A DNA stretch of 64,000 nucleotides from Atopobiaceae bacterium (GCA_030525685.1 JAUNEG010000009.1:1-64000), one strand, 5' to 3'; positions 1-10,623 are shown, numbered from the stretch's first letter. Translations and numbers: made by a program. Notes: a model not told the origin generated them from the sequence alone.

Positions 1-387
1 GGAGAAGTTCCAGCGCTTGATGGTGCCCTGGAAGCCCTTGCCCTTGGAGGTGCCGATGACGTCAACGGACTTGACGTCGGCGAAGTCGGCGACGGTGACG
101 ACGTCACCGGTCTTGTGCTCCTCGCCGTTCTCGACGCGGACCTCGCGGAGGTGGCGCATCGGCTCGACGCCGGCGGCCTTGAAGTGGCCGGCCATGGGCT
201 TGTTGACGTGCTTGTCGGAGATGTCTCCGAAGCCGATCTGGACGGCGTCGTAGCCGTCGGTCGCCTTCGTCTTGACCTGCGAGACGGTGCAGGGGCCAGC
301 CTGGATGACGGTGACGGGCACGACGTTGTCGTTCTCGTCCCAGATCTGCGTCATCCCAAGCTTGCGGCCAAGGATCGTGCTGACCAT
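1..387 (-). CDS. rplC: 50S ribosomal protein L3, N-terminal part (runs off the window)
   Basis: L3 is an early assembly protein of the large ribosomal subunit. The 129 visible codons start at the ATG at 387-385 with MVSTILGRKLGMTQIW, the usual bacterial L3 opening, and reach the conserved KGFQGTIKRWNF segment before the window ends, so the C-terminal part is missing. In most bacteria rplC directly follows rpsJ. Here rpsJ lies 2.7 kb upstream behind its own terminator-like hairpin, so L3 must be read from a separate promoter, for which a candidate lies at 529-557. Identity is certain; only the truncation by the window edge limits the entry. Confidence 0.97.
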   Translation of the reverse strand, partial: MVSTILGRKLGMTQIWDENDNVVPVTVIQAGPCTVSQVKTKATDGYDAVQIGFGDISDKHVNKPMAGHFKAAGVEPMRHLREVRVENGEEHKTGDVVTVADFADVKSVDVIGTSKGKGFQGTIKRWNFS

Positions 388-528
388 ACGCTTTCCTAAC
401 CCTCGGTGGTCATGGGATCTGCCGGGCGCCCCTTGCGCCCGTCCCCAGCGGACCACGTCCTGTATCTGCTGCTCAAAGGGTATTTCATGGCCTCTCGGCA
501 CAGCTGTCCCCTTTTGTGCAGCCCGTCT

Positions 529-557
529 AGTCTACACGCGCCCGCGCGGCTGCACAA
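529..557 (-). promoter_or_regulatory. Candidate promoter for the S10-type operon from rplC onward
   Basis: On the minus strand TTGTGC and TAGACT are separated by 17 bp, matching a sigma-70-type -35/-10 pair. This would leave a leader of roughly 135 nt before rplC. It fits the need for a new start site once rpsJ has been separated from rplC. Confidence 0.55.
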
Positions 558-610
558 TGTCTCCATACATTTTTAGCTGCGCTGAGCTGCGGCGGCACAT
601 TCCGCGCCCC

Positions 611-624
611 CGGGCGTATCCATG
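611..624 (-). promoter_or_regulatory. Shared upstream motif, rplC copy
   Basis: CCGGGCGTATCCAT on the plus strand (ATGGATACGCCCGG on the minus strand) is repeated almost exactly upstream of rpsL (6571) and of the tRNA-tuf unit (31944). Here it lies about 50 bp upstream of the proposed -35, farther than in the other two units. Function unknown; an activator or UP-type site is an inference. Confidence 0.5.
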
Positions 625-649
625 GGTTTGCGACGGCACGTGCCGGGTG

Positions 650-800
650 GGTTAGAACGACCGCGTCGTCCCCGTCCGCGCCGCCGTTTGGGTTAGAACC
701 ACCGCGTCGTCCCTCTCCGAGATGCGCTTCGGACGGGGACGATGCGTTGTTTCTAACCCGGGCGCCGGAGTTGACGGGGACGATGCGTTGTTTCTAACCC
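650..800. repeat. Mirrored repeat array, two forward and two inverted copies
   Basis: Forward copies start at 650 and 690 with GGGTTAGAAC then CCGCGTCGTCC. Inverted copies end at 759 and 800 with GGACGATGCG then TTTCTAACCC. Forward spacing is 40 bp and inverted spacing 41 bp. The array lies just 3' of the phosphatase gene (stop at 813). It can fold as nested hairpins but has no U-run. Confidence 0.85.
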
Positions 801-812
801 GGGCGCGGGGCG

Positions 813-1421
813 TCACGCCTCCTGGTTCACGATCTTCTCGCACGCGAAGGTGACCGCCTCGGGGTCGAACTCGTAGACCAGCACGCAGCAGTTGCCGAGA
901 CGCACGTCCTGCGGACAGCACGCGAGCCCCTCCCAGGCGAGCTTGAACTGCAGCGTGGCGGATCCGTGACAGACCGCCAGCGCGCAGTCGACGCCCGGCG
1001 CGCTCATGACATCGGTCATGGCAGCGACGACACGCTTTCGCAGGGCGACGCTCCCCTCCCCGCCGTACGGGACGAGCGACTCCCCCGGATCCCAGAGCTC
1101 CGTCGGCACGTCCTCCTGCGGCCCGCCCTCGAAGTCGCCGTAGCTGCGCTCCATGAGGCCGTCCATGGGCTCCACGGGCGGCAGGTCCTTCTCGCCCGAT
1201 CGGCGCAGCTCCTCGCGCACCACCTCGAGCGTCGAGACCGCCCGGCCGAGCGGCGAGGTGCACATCCGGTCGAAGCGGACGCCCTGGGCGGCGAGCCAGC
1301 GGCCCGCACCTCGCGCCTGCTCGACGCCCAGCTCCGTGAGCGGCGAGTCGCAGCGTCCCTGGACCCGCTTCTGCAGGTTGAACTCGGTCTGGCCGTGGCG
1401 GAGCACGTAGAGCGTCGGCAT
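813..1421 (-). CDS. Histidine phosphatase family protein (phosphoglycerate-mutase-like)
   Basis: The 202-residue product belongs to the histidine phosphatase superfamily, which transfers phosphate through a catalytic histidine. The N-terminal LRHGQTEFN carries the RHG signature near residue 9 and a second histidine lies in VCHGSATLQ near residue 150. The length suits small cobC/gpmB-like phosphatases rather than glycolytic mutase, and the substrate cannot be told. The start codon lies 1 bp after the thrH stop, so the two genes are translationally coupled. With thrH it forms an insertion between rpsJ and rplC. Pairing with a phosphoserine phosphatase hints at small phosphometabolite turnover, but that is inference. 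Confidence 0.85.
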   Translation of the reverse strand: MPTLYVLRHGQTEFNLQKRVQGRCDSPLTELGVEQARGAGRWLAAQGVRFDRMCTSPLGRAVSTLEVVREELRRSGEKDLPPVEPMDGLMERSYGDFEGGPQEDVPTELWDPGESLVPYGGEGSVALRKRVVAAMTDVMSAPGVDCALAVCHGSATLQFKLAWEGLACCPQDVRLGNCCVLVYEFDPEAVTFACEKIVNQEA

Positions 1422-1422
1422 G

Positions 1423-2022
1423 CTAGAGCGCCTCCGTCACGGCGGCGAGAAGGTCCGCGTACTCGGTGAACGCCGGGAGGTCGGGGTTGTCCGCCTGGAT
1501 CTGCGGCGTGCTGCGGAAGAGGAAGCCCGCCTTGCTCGCGCGGATCATCGCGAGGTCGTTGAAGGAGTCGCCGGCGGCGATGGTGTCAAAGCCACAGCTC
1601 TGGAGCGCACGGACGGTCGTGAGCTTGGAGTTCTCGCAGCGCATGCGGTGGGCGAGGATCTCTCCGGACGGGGCCACCTCGAGCGAGTTGCACAGCAGCG
1701 TGGGCCAGCCCAGCTTGGCCATGAGCGGGCGCGCGAACTCCTCGAACGTGTCGGAGAGAATCACGACCTGCGTGCGCTCGCGCAGCGCGTCGAGGAACTC
1801 GCGCGCTCCGGGCAGCGGGTCGATCCGCGCGATGACGTCCTGGATCTGGGGCAGCCCCAGCCCGTGCTCGCGCAGCGTGGCGATGCGGAAGGCCATGAGC
1901 CTGTCGTAGTCCGGCTCGTCGCGCGTGGTGCGGGAGAGCTCGGGGATGCCGGACTCCTCGGAGAACGCGATCCAGATCTCGGGCACGAGCACGCCCTCGA
2001 GGTCAAGGCAGACGATGTTCAT
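1423..2022 (-). CDS. thrH: Bifunctional phosphoserine phosphatase/homoserine phosphotransferase ThrH
   Basis: The protein matches ThrH, a HAD-family enzyme that can dephosphorylate phosphoserine and pass the phosphate to homoserine. It opens with CLDLEGVLVPEIWIAF, the ThrH-specific variant of HAD motif I (DLEG at residues 7-10), followed by VVILSDTF (motif II) and GDSFNDLAM (motif IV). Its 199 residues fit the family. I chose the ATG at 2022 because AGGAGG lies 9 nt upstream; an in-frame GTG two codons earlier would sit too close to that site. It is the first gene of the two-gene unit inserted between rpsJ and rplC. Confidence 0.9.
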   Translation of the reverse strand: MNIVCLDLEGVLVPEIWIAFSEESGIPELSRTTRDEPDYDRLMAFRIATLREHGLGLPQIQDVIARIDPLPGAREFLDALRERTQVVILSDTFEEFARPLMAKLGWPTLLCNSLEVAPSGEILAHRMRCENSKLTTVRALQSCGFDTIAAGDSFNDLAMIRASKAGFLFRSTPQIQADNPDLPAFTEYADLLAAVTEAL

Positions 2023-2057
2023 GGGCACTCTCCTCCTGGGACGACGCCGTCGCGCCC

Positions 2058-2087
2058 ATCATACACGGCCTTGGTTTCGCGTTGGAA
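2058..2087 (-). promoter_or_regulatory. Possible thrH promoter overlapped by an inverted repeat
   Basis: A good -10 (TATGAT) lies 18 bp from a weak -35 (TTCCAA) on the minus strand. An imperfect inverted repeat at 2067-2095 (GGCCTTGGTTTC and GGAAACGAGGCC) covers the spacer and -35, so it could be an operator. The weak -35 keeps confidence low. Confidence 0.4.
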
Positions 2088-2110
2088 ACGAGGCCCGAGG
2101 ATGCGAGGCC

Positions 2111-2191
2111 TTCCAAAACCGTCTCTCGTGCAACATTTGCCGTTTTGGTTTTCGAATCGACGATTTGTTACACGAGACGCCATTTTGGGAA
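2111..2191. repeat. 81-bp inverted-repeat element
   Basis: TTCCAAAACCGTCTCTCGTG is mirrored by CACGAGACGCCATTTTGGGAA, giving a near-complete inverted repeat. It lies between divergent thrH and the glutaredoxin gene. Size and design resemble the 58-bp and 79-bp elements elsewhere, but the arm sequence is unique in the window. Confidence 0.75.
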
Positions 2192-2249
2192 CAACATGGG
2201 ACACAGACCCGACCGCCCACGCCGCCGGCTTTCCGTCGAAGGGAGAAGC

Positions 2250-2489
2250 ATGCCTGCCTACGAGCTATTCATCATGTCCTCGTGCCCCTATTGCCAGAAG
2301 GTCCTGCGGTTCATGGGCCGACATGGGATCGAGCTGCCCCTGCGCGACATCACCTCCGACCCTGACGCCCGTGAGGAGCTCGTTCGCGTGGGTGGCAAGC
2401 CGCAAGTCCCCTGCCTGTTCATCGACGGTGCCCCACTGTACGAGTCGGATGACATCATCGCCCACCTCTCTGAGTCGTTCGAGGACTAG
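2250..2489 (+). CDS. Glutaredoxin-like protein
   Basis: This 79-residue thioredoxin-fold protein would reduce disulfides or glutathione-type mixed disulfides in the cytoplasm. The redox motif CPYC lies at about residues 12-15, and GGKPQVPCLFIDG gives the cis-proline (VP) that completes the active site. Length matches single-domain glutaredoxins. The ATG at 2250 has GGGAG upstream. It is the only plus-strand gene among the first 16 kb and stands alone between divergent thrH and the convergent end of the str operon. Partner and physiological reductant are unknown; mycoredoxin-type activity is also possible. Confidence 0.88.
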   Translation: MPAYELFIMSSCPYCQKVLRFMGRHGIELPLRDITSDPDAREELVRVGGKPQVPCLFIDGAPLYESDDIIAHLSESFED

Positions 2490-2529
2490 CAGCTCAGCGT
2501 ACCTGTACATCACATTTGACAGACGCATG

Positions 2530-2801
2530 GCACCATGCCGAGTACGCTCTCGCCAACGAGAGGGGGCGTCGAGACGATGGTCGCGGTCGAGGCCCAGGAA
2601 CGGAGAAGGGAGCGCGTGACGCACGGGCGCCACGTTCTTCTCGCGCTTCTTCCGCTCCTCGCGGCGAACCTGCGCCTCGCTGCGAATGACAGATCCGGTG
2701 TAGTGGAAGACGGTTCGGTACTCCTCCACATGCACTGAGTTTTCGTACAGATGTATTCCGCCATCAGAATCGACATATCCCGAATATCCCCTGACTGCCC
2801 C
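2530..2801 (-). pseudogene. Possible coding remnant downstream of rpsJ
   Basis: The 586-bp stretch between the glutaredoxin gene and rpsJ has no clear gene. On the minus strand one frame stays open from 2801, with codon-like third-position GC, reading DSDGGIHLYENSVHVEEYR and a lysine/arginine-rich segment, then runs antisense into the glutaredoxin gene. There is no start with a ribosome site and no family I recognise. It may be the tail of a gene lost when the rpsJ-rplC junction was broken, or chance. Confidence 0.25.
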
Positions 2802-3011
2802 CTAGGTCAGCAATCATGCCCCCGAGTGGGCGAGTAGGGCGCGACGATGTCAAAAGCACGACCGCACCCATCAAGATCTTGCGTGTCGAAGCCTTGAGGC
2901 GGTCCGACGTCCCTCCCATTCCTACCAATACGCGGTAACTGTATCAGTAGGGGGGCAAGTTTAATCCCTGAGCGGTCGGGGCTGGTCGGGGACGGACTCA
3001 CATCAGCCCAT

Positions 3012-3046
3012 TCAAACAGCAAGCCCCCGACCAGACGGCCGGGGGC
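3012..3046 (-). terminator. Terminator-like hairpin after rpsJ
   Basis: On the minus strand GCCCCCGGCC and GGTCGGGGGC form a 10-bp stem with one wobble around GTCT, followed by the broken T-rich run TTGCTGTTTG. It would end the str operon at rpsJ, consistent with the loss of linkage to rplC. Confidence 0.65.
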
Positions 3047-3075
3047 CCTGTTAGTGCTATCGGCTCAAGCAGGAC

Positions 3076-3384
3076 TTAGAGCTTGATCTCGATGTCCACG
3101 CCGGCCGGGAGGTCGAGACGCATGAGCGAGTCAACCGTGGCGGCAGCCGGGTCGAGGATGTCGATGAGGCGCTTGTGGGTGCGCATCTCGAACTGCTCGC
3201 GGGAGTCCTTGTCCTTGTGCGGCGAGCGAATGACCGTGTAGAGGTTGCGCTCGGTGGGCAGGGGGATGGGACCGGACACGCGGGCGCCCGTCTTCTGAGC
3301 GGTGTCGACGATGAGCTTCGCGGACTGGTCAACGACCTCGTGGTCGTAGCCCTTGAGGCGAATCCTGATCTTCTGGCTTGACAC
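3076..3384 (-). CDS. rpsJ: 30S ribosomal protein S10
   Basis: S10 belongs to the 30S head and also joins NusB in antitermination complexes. The 102-residue sequence ([20 protein letters not shown] to [11 protein letters not shown]) is a full-length, ordinary S10. It is the last gene of the unit rpsL-rpsG-fusA-rpsJ, 40 bp after fusA. In most genomes it opens the S10 operon with rplC next; here it is followed by a terminator-like hairpin and foreign genes, so it is regulated with the str operon instead. Confidence 0.98.
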   Translation of the reverse strand: MSSQKIRIRLKGYDHEVVDQSAKLIVDTAQKTGARVSGPIPLPTERNLYTVIRSPHKDKDSREQFEMRTHKRLIDILDPAAATVDSLMRLDLPAGVDIEIKL

Positions 3385-3424
3385 TGTGTACCTCCAAATG
3401 AGCTAGGGCTCGGTGGTCGTTGAC

Positions 3425-5521
3425 TTAGGAAGCGGTTCCGCCGTTCTTGGCGACGATCTCGTCGCGGATGTTCTTCGGGACGGGCTCGTAGGAGTCGAAC
3501 TGCATGGTGTAGCTCGCGCGACCCTGCGTCTGCGAACGCAGGTCGGTGGCGTAGCCGAACATCTCGCCCAGCGGCACCTTGGCGCGGATGACCTTGGTGT
3601 CACGACGGTCCTCCATGCCCTCGATCTTGCCGCGGCGGGAGGAGAGGTTGCCCATGACGTCGCCCATGTACTGCTCGGGCGTCTCGACCTCGACCTCCTC
3701 GATCGGCTCGAGAAGGACCGGGTCGGACTTCTTCAGGGCGTCCTTGATCGCCATGGAGCCGGCGATCTTGAAGGCGGCCTCGGAGGAGTCGACCTCGTGG
3801 TAGGAGCCGTCGATGAGCTTGACCTTGATGTCGACGACCGGGTAGCCGGCGATGACGCCGCTCTCGAGCGCCTCTTGGATGCCCTTGTCGATGGAGGGGA
3901 TGTACTCCTTCGGGATGACGCCACCGACGATGGCGTTCTCGAACTCGTAGCCCTTGCCCTCCTCGTTGGGCTCCATGTCGATGATGGCGTGGCCGTACTG
4001 GCCGCGGCCGCCGGACTGGCGGACGAACTTGCCCTCGGCGTGCATGACAGCCTTGCCGGCGGTCTCGCGGTAGGCGACCTGCGGCTTACCGACGTTGCAG
4101 TCGACCTTGAACTCGCGACGCAGGCGGTCGACGATGATCTCCAGGTGCAGCTCGCCCATGCCGGAGATGATGGTCTGGCCGGTCTCGTGGTCGGTGTGGA
4201 CCTGGAAGGTCGGGTCCTCCTCGGCGAGCTTGGCCAGGCCGACGGACATCTTGTCCTGCTCGGCCTTGGTCTTGGGCTCGACGGCGACGGAGATGACCGG
4301 GGTCGCGAACTCGATGGACTCGAGGATGACCGGGTGCTTCTCGTCGCAGAGGGTCTCGCCGGTGGTGGTGTTCTTGAGGCCGACGCAGGCGACGATGTCG
4401 CCGGCGGAGCAGGCGTCACGGTCGACGCGCTCGTTGGCGTTCATCTCGAGGATGCGGCCGAGGCGCTCGCGGTTGTCCTTGACCGAGTTGTAGACGTAGG
4501 AGCCCGCCTCCGCCTGACCGGAGTACACGCGGATGTAGCTGAGCTTGCCGACGTAGGGGTCGGTCATGATCTTGAAGGCGAGGGCCGCGAAGGGCTCCTT
4601 CGGGTCGGCGTGACGGACCTCGGGCTCACCCTTGAGGTTGGTGCCGTCGATCTCAGTGACGTCGAGCGGGCTCGGGAGGTAGTCCACGACGGCGTCGAGG
4701 AGCTCCTGGATGCCCTTGTTCTTGTAGGCGGAGCCGACGAAGACGAGGTTGAGCCCACCCTCGATGACGCCCTTGCGCAGAGCCGCCTTGAGGGTGTCGA
4801 CGTCGATCTCGGCCTCCTCGAGCACGGCCTCCATGATCTCGTCGGAGAAGTTGGAGGCGGCGTCGAGCAGCTCCTCGCGCTTCTCCTGCGCGAGGTCGAC
4901 GAACTCGTCGGGGATGGCGTCCAGGGACTCCGGGTAGATCATGCCCTTGGCGTCCTCCTTGAAGTCCCACGCGGTCATGGTGACCAGGTCGACGAGACCC
5001 CAGAAGTTGGACTCGGCGCCCATCGGAATCTGGGCCGCCACGGCGTTGGCGTGCAGGCGGTCCTTCATGGTCTCGATGGCGTGGAAGAAGTCGGCGCCCA
5101 CACGGTCGTACTTGTTGATGAAGGCGATGCGGGGGACGCCGTAGGTCGTGGCCTGACGCCAGACGGTCTCGGACTGCGGCTGGACGCCGGCGACGGCGTC
5201 GAAGACCGCGACCGCGCCGTCGAGGACGCGCAGGCAGCGCTCGACCTCGGACGTGAAGTCGACGTGGCCCGGGGTGTCGATGATCTGGATGACGTGGTCC
5301 TTCCAGAAGCACGTGGTGGCCGCGGAGGTGATGGTCACGCCGCGCTCCTGCTCCTGGACCATCCAGTCCATGGTGGCGGCGCCGTCGTGGACCTCGCCGA
5401 TCTTGTGGGTCTTGCCCGTGTAGTAGAGGATGCGCTCCGTCGTGGTGGTCTTACCGGCGTCGATGTGGGCCATGATGCCGATGTTGCGGAGGTCATAGAG
5501 CTTGTACTTAACCTTTGCCAT
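3425..5521 (-). CDS. fusA: Elongation factor G
   Basis: EF-G is the GTPase that drives tRNA-mRNA translocation and, with RRF, ribosome recycling. The 698-residue protein has the G1 loop AHIDAGKTT (about residues 18-26), DTPGHVDF and NKYD, followed by the usual domains II-V. Domain IV and V segments such as VAYRETAGK and the RRGKIEGM loop near the C terminus are intact. Length is standard for the housekeeping copy. It lies 24 bp after rpsG in the str operon. tuf, normally the next gene, is not here but lies at 30.3 kb. Confidence 0.98.
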   Translation of the reverse strand: MAKVKYKLYDLRNIGIMAHIDAGKTTTTERILYYTGKTHKIGEVHDGAATMDWMVQEQERGVTITSAATTCFWKDHVIQIIDTPGHVDFTSEVERCLRVLDGAVAVFDAVAGVQPQSETVWRQATTYGVPRIAFINKYDRVGADFFHAIETMKDRLHANAVAAQIPMGAESNFWGLVDLVTMTAWDFKEDAKGMIYPESLDAIPDEFVDLAQEKREELLDAASNFSDEIMEAVLEEAEIDVDTLKAALRKGVIEGGLNLVFVGSAYKNKGIQELLDAVVDYLPSPLDVTEIDGTNLKGEPEVRHADPKEPFAALAFKIMTDPYVGKLSYIRVYSGQAEAGSYVYNSVKDNRERLGRILEMNANERVDRDACSAGDIVACVGLKNTTTGETLCDEKHPVILESIEFATPVISVAVEPKTKAEQDKMSVGLAKLAEEDPTFQVHTDHETGQTIISGMGELHLEIIVDRLRREFKVDCNVGKPQVAYRETAGKAVMHAEGKFVRQSGGRGQYGHAIIDMEPNEEGKGYEFENAIVGGVIPKEYIPSIDKGIQEALESGVIAGYPVVDIKVKLIDGSYHEVDSSEAAFKIAGSMAIKDALKKSDPVLLEPIEEVEVETPEQYMGDVMGNLSSRRGKIEGMEDRRDTKVIRAKVPLGEMFGYATDLRSQTQGRASYTMQFDSYEPVPKNIRDEIVAKNGGTAS

Positions 5522-5545
5522 GTGGCTTCTCCTCGGTCTCGCGGA

Positions 5546-6022
5546 CTAGAAGCGGTAGTGAGAGAAGGCGCGGTTGGCCTCGGCCATCTTGAAGAGGTCC
5601 TCGCGCTTCTTGATGGAGGCGCCGACGCCGTTGGAGGCGTCGAGGATCTCGTTGGCAAGACGCTCGGCCATCGTCTTCTCCTTGCGGGCACGCGAGAAGT
5701 TGACGATCCAGCGGATGGCAAGGGTGGTGGCGCGACGGGAGTTGACCTCCATCGGCACCTGGTAGGTGGCGCCGCCCACGCGCTTGGGCTTGACCTCGAG
5801 GGTCGGGCGGACGTTGTCCATGGCCTTCTTGAAGACGGTGAGGGCGTCCTCGCCGCTCTTCTCGGCGACGATGTCGAAGGCACCGTAGACGATGCGCTCG
5901 GCGGTGGACTTCTTGCCGTCGAGAAGGACCTTGTTGATGAGCTGGGTCACGAGACGGTTGTTGTAGACGGCGTCAGGCTGGACCTCGCGACGGTGGTTCT
6001 TGGCTGCTGCACGACGCGGCAT
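5546..6022 (-). CDS. rpsG: 30S ribosomal protein S7
   Basis: S7 nucleates assembly of the 30S head by binding 16S rRNA. The 158-residue product opens with [20 protein letters not shown] and ends in [11 protein letters not shown], as in other bacterial S7 proteins. It follows rpsL after 42 bp and precedes fusA in the str operon. In E. coli S7 is the translational repressor of this operon; whether that holds here cannot be seen in the sequence. Confidence 0.98.
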   Translation of the reverse strand: MPRRAAAKNHRREVQPDAVYNNRLVTQLINKVLLDGKKSTAERIVYGAFDIVAEKSGEDALTVFKKAMDNVRPTLEVKPKRVGGATYQVPMEVNSRRATTLAIRWIVNFSRARKEKTMAERLANEILDASNGVGASIKKREDLFKMAEANRAFSHYRF

Positions 6023-6064
6023 GGTGTATCTCCTTCAGTGAGTGCGATCGGGTACGCGGCGGGA

Positions 6065-6436
6065 CTACTTGGGGCGCTTGGTGCCGTAGCGAGAACGGGC
6101 CTTCTGGCGGTTCTGGACGGCGGCGCAGTCGTAGGCGCCACGGATGATCTTGTAGCGGACACCGGGGAGGTCACGCACGCGGCCGCCGCGGATGAGGACG
6201 ATCGAGTGCTCCTGGAGGTTGTGGCCCTCGCCGGGGATGTAGGCCGTGACCTCGATGCCGTTCACGAGGCGCACACGGGCGACCTTACGAAGGGCGGAGT
6301 TCGGCTTCTTCGGCGTGGTGGTGAAGACGCGGGTGCAGACGCCACGCTTCTGGGGGTTGTGCTGCAGGGCGGCGTTCTTGGACTTGGCCTTGACGCTCAT
6401 GCGGCCCTTGCGGACGAGCTGGTTGATAGTAGGCAA
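6065..6436 (-). CDS. rpsL: 30S ribosomal protein S12
   Basis: S12 lies at the decoding centre and affects translational accuracy. The 123-residue sequence is typical, with [19 protein letters not shown] carrying the wild-type lysine pair (residues 43-44), so the common streptomycin-resistance changes are absent, and the intact [10 protein letters not shown] loop. It is the first gene of the str operon, about 90 bp from a strong promoter at 6530-6558. Confidence 0.98.
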   Translation of the reverse strand: MPTINQLVRKGRMSVKAKSKNAALQHNPQKRGVCTRVFTTTPKKPNSALRKVARVRLVNGIEVTAYIPGEGHNLQEHSIVLIRGGRVRDLPGVRYKIIRGAYDCAAVQNRQKARSRYGTKRPK

Positions 6437-6529
6437 AGCTCTCTCCTTCTATACTATCGACAACGTGCCTGTTGTAACCCGTATTCAAGGGCTGAGCAGC
6501 ACCTCTGCCCCGGATTGACGCGAGGATGA

Positions 6530-6558
6530 ACTTTACGCGCGCCCGCTCCAGTTGTCAA
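6530..6558 (-). promoter_or_regulatory. Strong promoter of the str operon (rpsL)
   Basis: The minus strand has a consensus -35 TTGACA and -10 TAAAGT with a 17-bp spacer. It precedes rpsL by about 95 bp. The shared motif at 6571-6585 lies about 12 bp upstream of the -35. Confidence 0.85.
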
Positions 6559-6570
6559 AACGCCACGGAG

Positions 6571-6585
6571 CCGGGCGTATCCATT
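6571..6585 (-). promoter_or_regulatory. Shared upstream motif, rpsL copy
   Basis: CCGGGCGTATCCATT on the plus strand; the minus-strand reading AATGGATACGCCCGG ends about 13 bp before the rpsL -35. The same placement is seen at the tRNA-tuf promoter, which suggests a common transcription factor or UP-like contact. This is inference from sequence and spacing only. Confidence 0.6.
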
Positions 6586-6649
6586 CTTCACCGTACGTCC
6601 ACGCACGACGCCCGGTTCTTCTCGCCGGGCGCCCGCACCCCGGAACGAG

Positions 6650-6707
6650 TGACAGGTTTTGCGGCTCGCGAGCACGGCGCGGCTCGGATGGGACGCAAAA
6701 CCTGTCA
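6650..6707. repeat. 58-bp inverted-repeat element, copy A
   Basis: The element begins TGACAGGTTTTGCGGCTCG and ends CGCAAAACCTGTCA, exactly 58 bp. Three more copies of identical length occur at 17676, 32187 and 45191. It lies 23 bp downstream of the degV stop codon, in the same position relative to a gene end as the others. Confidence 0.9.
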
Positions 6708-6730
6708 GCGAGCGTCGGGTGATGGGGCGG

Positions 6731-7537
6731 CTACGCCCAGGAGAGCGCCACGGCGCCGATCCCGAGGTGCTTGGCGAGCACCGGACCCCCGTCCTTGACG
6801 CGGATGTGGGCCTCGGGGAAGGCGCGCCGGGCGGCGAGAAGGACCTCGCGCGCCTCGACCCCGCGCTCCCCGAAGTGCGAGACGAGCAGCTCCGACGCGC
6901 CCTCGGGCGCGCGGGAGACGAGCGCCTCGGCCATGCCGCGGGCGCCCCGGCCGTCGTCGAGCTTGACGATGGCGCCCTCGGAGAGCGTCATCACGGGATA
7001 GCGGTTGAGCTTGGTGGCCACCGCACGACGGATCGCGCCGAGGCGGCCGCTGCGGGAGAGGGCGACCATGTCGGGGACGCTGAAGACGATGCGCGTGGAG
7101 GAGCGCAGCGCCGAGAGCTCGTCGACGATCTGGGCGACGGAGCTGCCCGCGTTGGCGAGCGCCCGGGCGCGTCGGACGAGGAACTCGAGCGCGCCGGCCG
7201 TGCCCCAGGAGTCGAGCAGCGTCACACGGGCGTCGCCGAGGGCCTCGGCGGCCTGCTCGGCGCTGCGGAACGTGCCCGAGAGGCGCGCGGAGATCGTGAG
7301 GCAGAGGACCTCGTCGCCGGCGTCGAGGTGGCGCCGGAACACGGCCTCGAAGGCCGAGGGGCGCACGGCCTCGGTGCTCACGATGACGTCGCGGCCGTAG
7401 CCGCCGTTCTCCCCCATGAAGCCCTCCGCATGGCGCACGCCGCCGGACGCGTAGCCCATGGGCAGCACGTCGACGCCGAGCTCGGCGGCCTCGTTGCGCG
7501 TGAGGCCGCAGGTGGAGTCGGTGACTAGAGCGAGCAT
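6731..7537 (-). CDS. DegV family fatty-acid-binding protein
   Basis: DegV proteins bind a fatty acid in a two-domain fold; FakB members present fatty acids to the kinase FakA. The 268-residue sequence has the family opening LALVTDSTCGLTRNEAAEL, the SARLSGTFRSAEQA segment near residues 80-95 and a C-terminal SHFG...VLAKHLGIGAVAL region. The ATG at 7537 overlaps the accDA stop by 13 nt, so it ends the fatty-acid operon. That position supports a role in handling fatty acids, though no FakA is visible here. FakB function is inferred. Confidence 0.85.
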   Translation of the reverse strand: MLALVTDSTCGLTRNEAAELGVDVLPMGYASGGVRHAEGFMGENGGYGRDVIVSTEAVRPSAFEAVFRRHLDAGDEVLCLTISARLSGTFRSAEQAAEALGDARVTLLDSWGTAGALEFLVRRARALANAGSSVAQIVDELSALRSSTRIVFSVPDMVALSRSGRLGAIRRAVATKLNRYPVMTLSEGAIVKLDDGRGARGMAEALVSRAPEGASELLVSHFGERGVEAREVLLAARRAFPEAHIRVKDGGPVLAKHLGIGAVALSWA

Positions 7538-9238
7538 GTGCGGTCGCCTCCCATCGCACGGAACTTGTCGTAGCGGCGCGCCACGAGCTCGTCGGCGGAG
7601 AGCGGCTCCAGCTCGTCGAGGGCGAGCTCGACCTCGCGCACAAGGTCGTGGGCGATCTCGGTGTGCGTGAGGCCGAGGTCGGCCACCACGCCGTCGACCA
7701 GCCCCAGGCGCGAGAGGTCCTCGGCCGTGACGTGCAGGGCCGCGGCCGCCTCGTCGGCGCGCTTGGTGTCCTTCCAGAGGATCGAGGCGCAGCCCTCGGG
7801 GCTCACCACGGAGTACGCGGCGCTGCCGAGCATGTAGACGCGGTCGGCCACGGCGAGCGCCAGCGCGCCGCCCGAGCCGCCCTCGCCCACCACGACGCTC
7901 ACGACGGGCGTCTTGAGGCCGCTCATGGCCACGAGGTTGGTGGCGATGGCCTCGCCCTGGCCACGCTCCTCGGCGCCGATGCCGCAGTAGGCGCCGGAGG
8001 TGTCCACGAGGCAGACCACGGGCCGGCCGAACTTCTCGGCCTGCCGCATGAGGCGCAGGGCCTTGCGATAGCCCTCGGGGTGCGCCATGCCGAAGTTGCG
8101 GCGCACGCGCTCCTTGGTGGAGTTGCCGCGCTCGATGGCGACCACGGTCATGACGCGCTCGCCCTTCCAGGCGATGCCGGCCACGATGGCGGCGTCGTCG
8201 GCGTAGAGGCGGTCGCCGTGGAGCTCGACGAAGCCGTCCCAGCCGCGCTCGATCAGCTCGAGGGCGGTGGCGCGCTCCGTGGAGCGGGTGAGCCTGACGA
8301 TGTCGTAGGCGCTCTCGGGCGCGGGGGTGCGCTTGGGGCGCGCCCCGCGGCCGCGGCGGGGCTCCTCGTGGGCGAGCGCGTGCGGCGCGCCCGGACCCGG
8401 CACCTTGCCCGCGTGCAGGGCGAGAAGCTCGGCGATGGTGGCGACCATGTCCTTGCGCTCGACGATGAGGTCGCAGAAGCCGTGCTCGAGCAGGAACTCG
8501 GATCGCTGGAAGCCAGCAGGCAGGCGCTTGTGCGTGGTCTGCTCGATCACGCGCGGGCCCGCGAAGGCGACGAGCGCGCCCGGCTCGGCGAGGATGACGT
8601 CCCCCTCCATGGCGAAGCTCGCGGTGACGCCTCCGGTAGTGGGGTCGGTGAGCACGGTCAGGTAGGGCAGGCCGACCTCGCCGTGACGGCGCACCGCCGC
8701 GGAGACCTTGGCCATCTGCATGAGCGACGTGGTGCCCTCCTGCATGCGGGCGCCGCCGGAGACGGTGAAGCCCACGACCGGCAGGCCCAGCTCGCAGGCA
8801 CGCTCGAAGGTCCGCGTGATCTTCTCGCCCACCACGGAGCCCATCGAGCCCATCATGAAGTCGGCGCTCATGAAGAACAGGGCGCAGTCGTGGCCGCCGA
8901 CCTTGCCGCGGCCGCAGACAACGGCGTCGTTCTCGTGGCTCTTCTCGCGGGCGTCCGCGAGCTTCTCGGCGTAGCCGGGGAACTCGAGGAAGTCCGTGGC
9001 GGCGAGCTCGCGGTCCCATTCCTCGAAGGTGCCGGCGTCGACGGTCATGCGCATGCGCCTGCGGCCGGAGACGCGCAGGTGGCGTCCGCAGCGCGGGCAC
9101 ACGTCGAGGTTCTCGGCCAGCTTGGCCTGGTCGATCACGCGGCGGCAGCCGGGGCACTTGATCAGCACGTGGCGCTCGGGGAACTCCGCGGCGACCTCGG
9201 TCACCGGACCCTCGAGGGCGTTGACGCTCTTCTCGCGC

Positions 9239-9246
<8 letters not shown>
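7525..9246 (-). CDS. accDA: Fused acetyl-CoA carboxylase carboxyltransferase, beta-alpha (AccD-AccA)
   Basis: This enzyme moves the carboxyl group from carboxybiotin on AccB to acetyl-CoA, giving malonyl-CoA. One 573-residue chain carries both subunits: the AccD half comes first, with a zinc ribbon CPGC...CPRC near residues 31-53 and the SGGARMQEG oxyanion region; a basic, proline-rich linker near residues 295-315 joins it to the AccA half with ELHGDR, HPEGYRKALRL and GEGGSGGALA. Usually accD and accA are separate genes, so the fusion fixes 1:1 stoichiometry. It overlaps accC by 8 bp and degV by 13 bp, indicating tight coupling in the operon. Confidence 0.95.
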
Positions 9247-10576
<1,330 letters not shown>

Positions 10577-10623
10577 CGTCGCCTCCTGGCGCGTTGTGAC
10601 TTGCTGGTCTGGGACGCTTCTCG

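Noticed and set aside
652..1263. Separate minus-strand gene overlapping the histidine phosphatase
   Set aside because: It is an Arg/Gly/Ala-rich alternative frame of the phosphatase gene that continues into the repeat array.
3413..6529. Long plus-strand open frame opposite fusA, rpsG and rpsL
   Set aside because: It is a shadow frame of highly GC-biased minus-strand genes; its product is a Leu/Val/Gly/Asp-rich sequence with no domain, and the opposite strand encodes full EF-G, S7 and S12.
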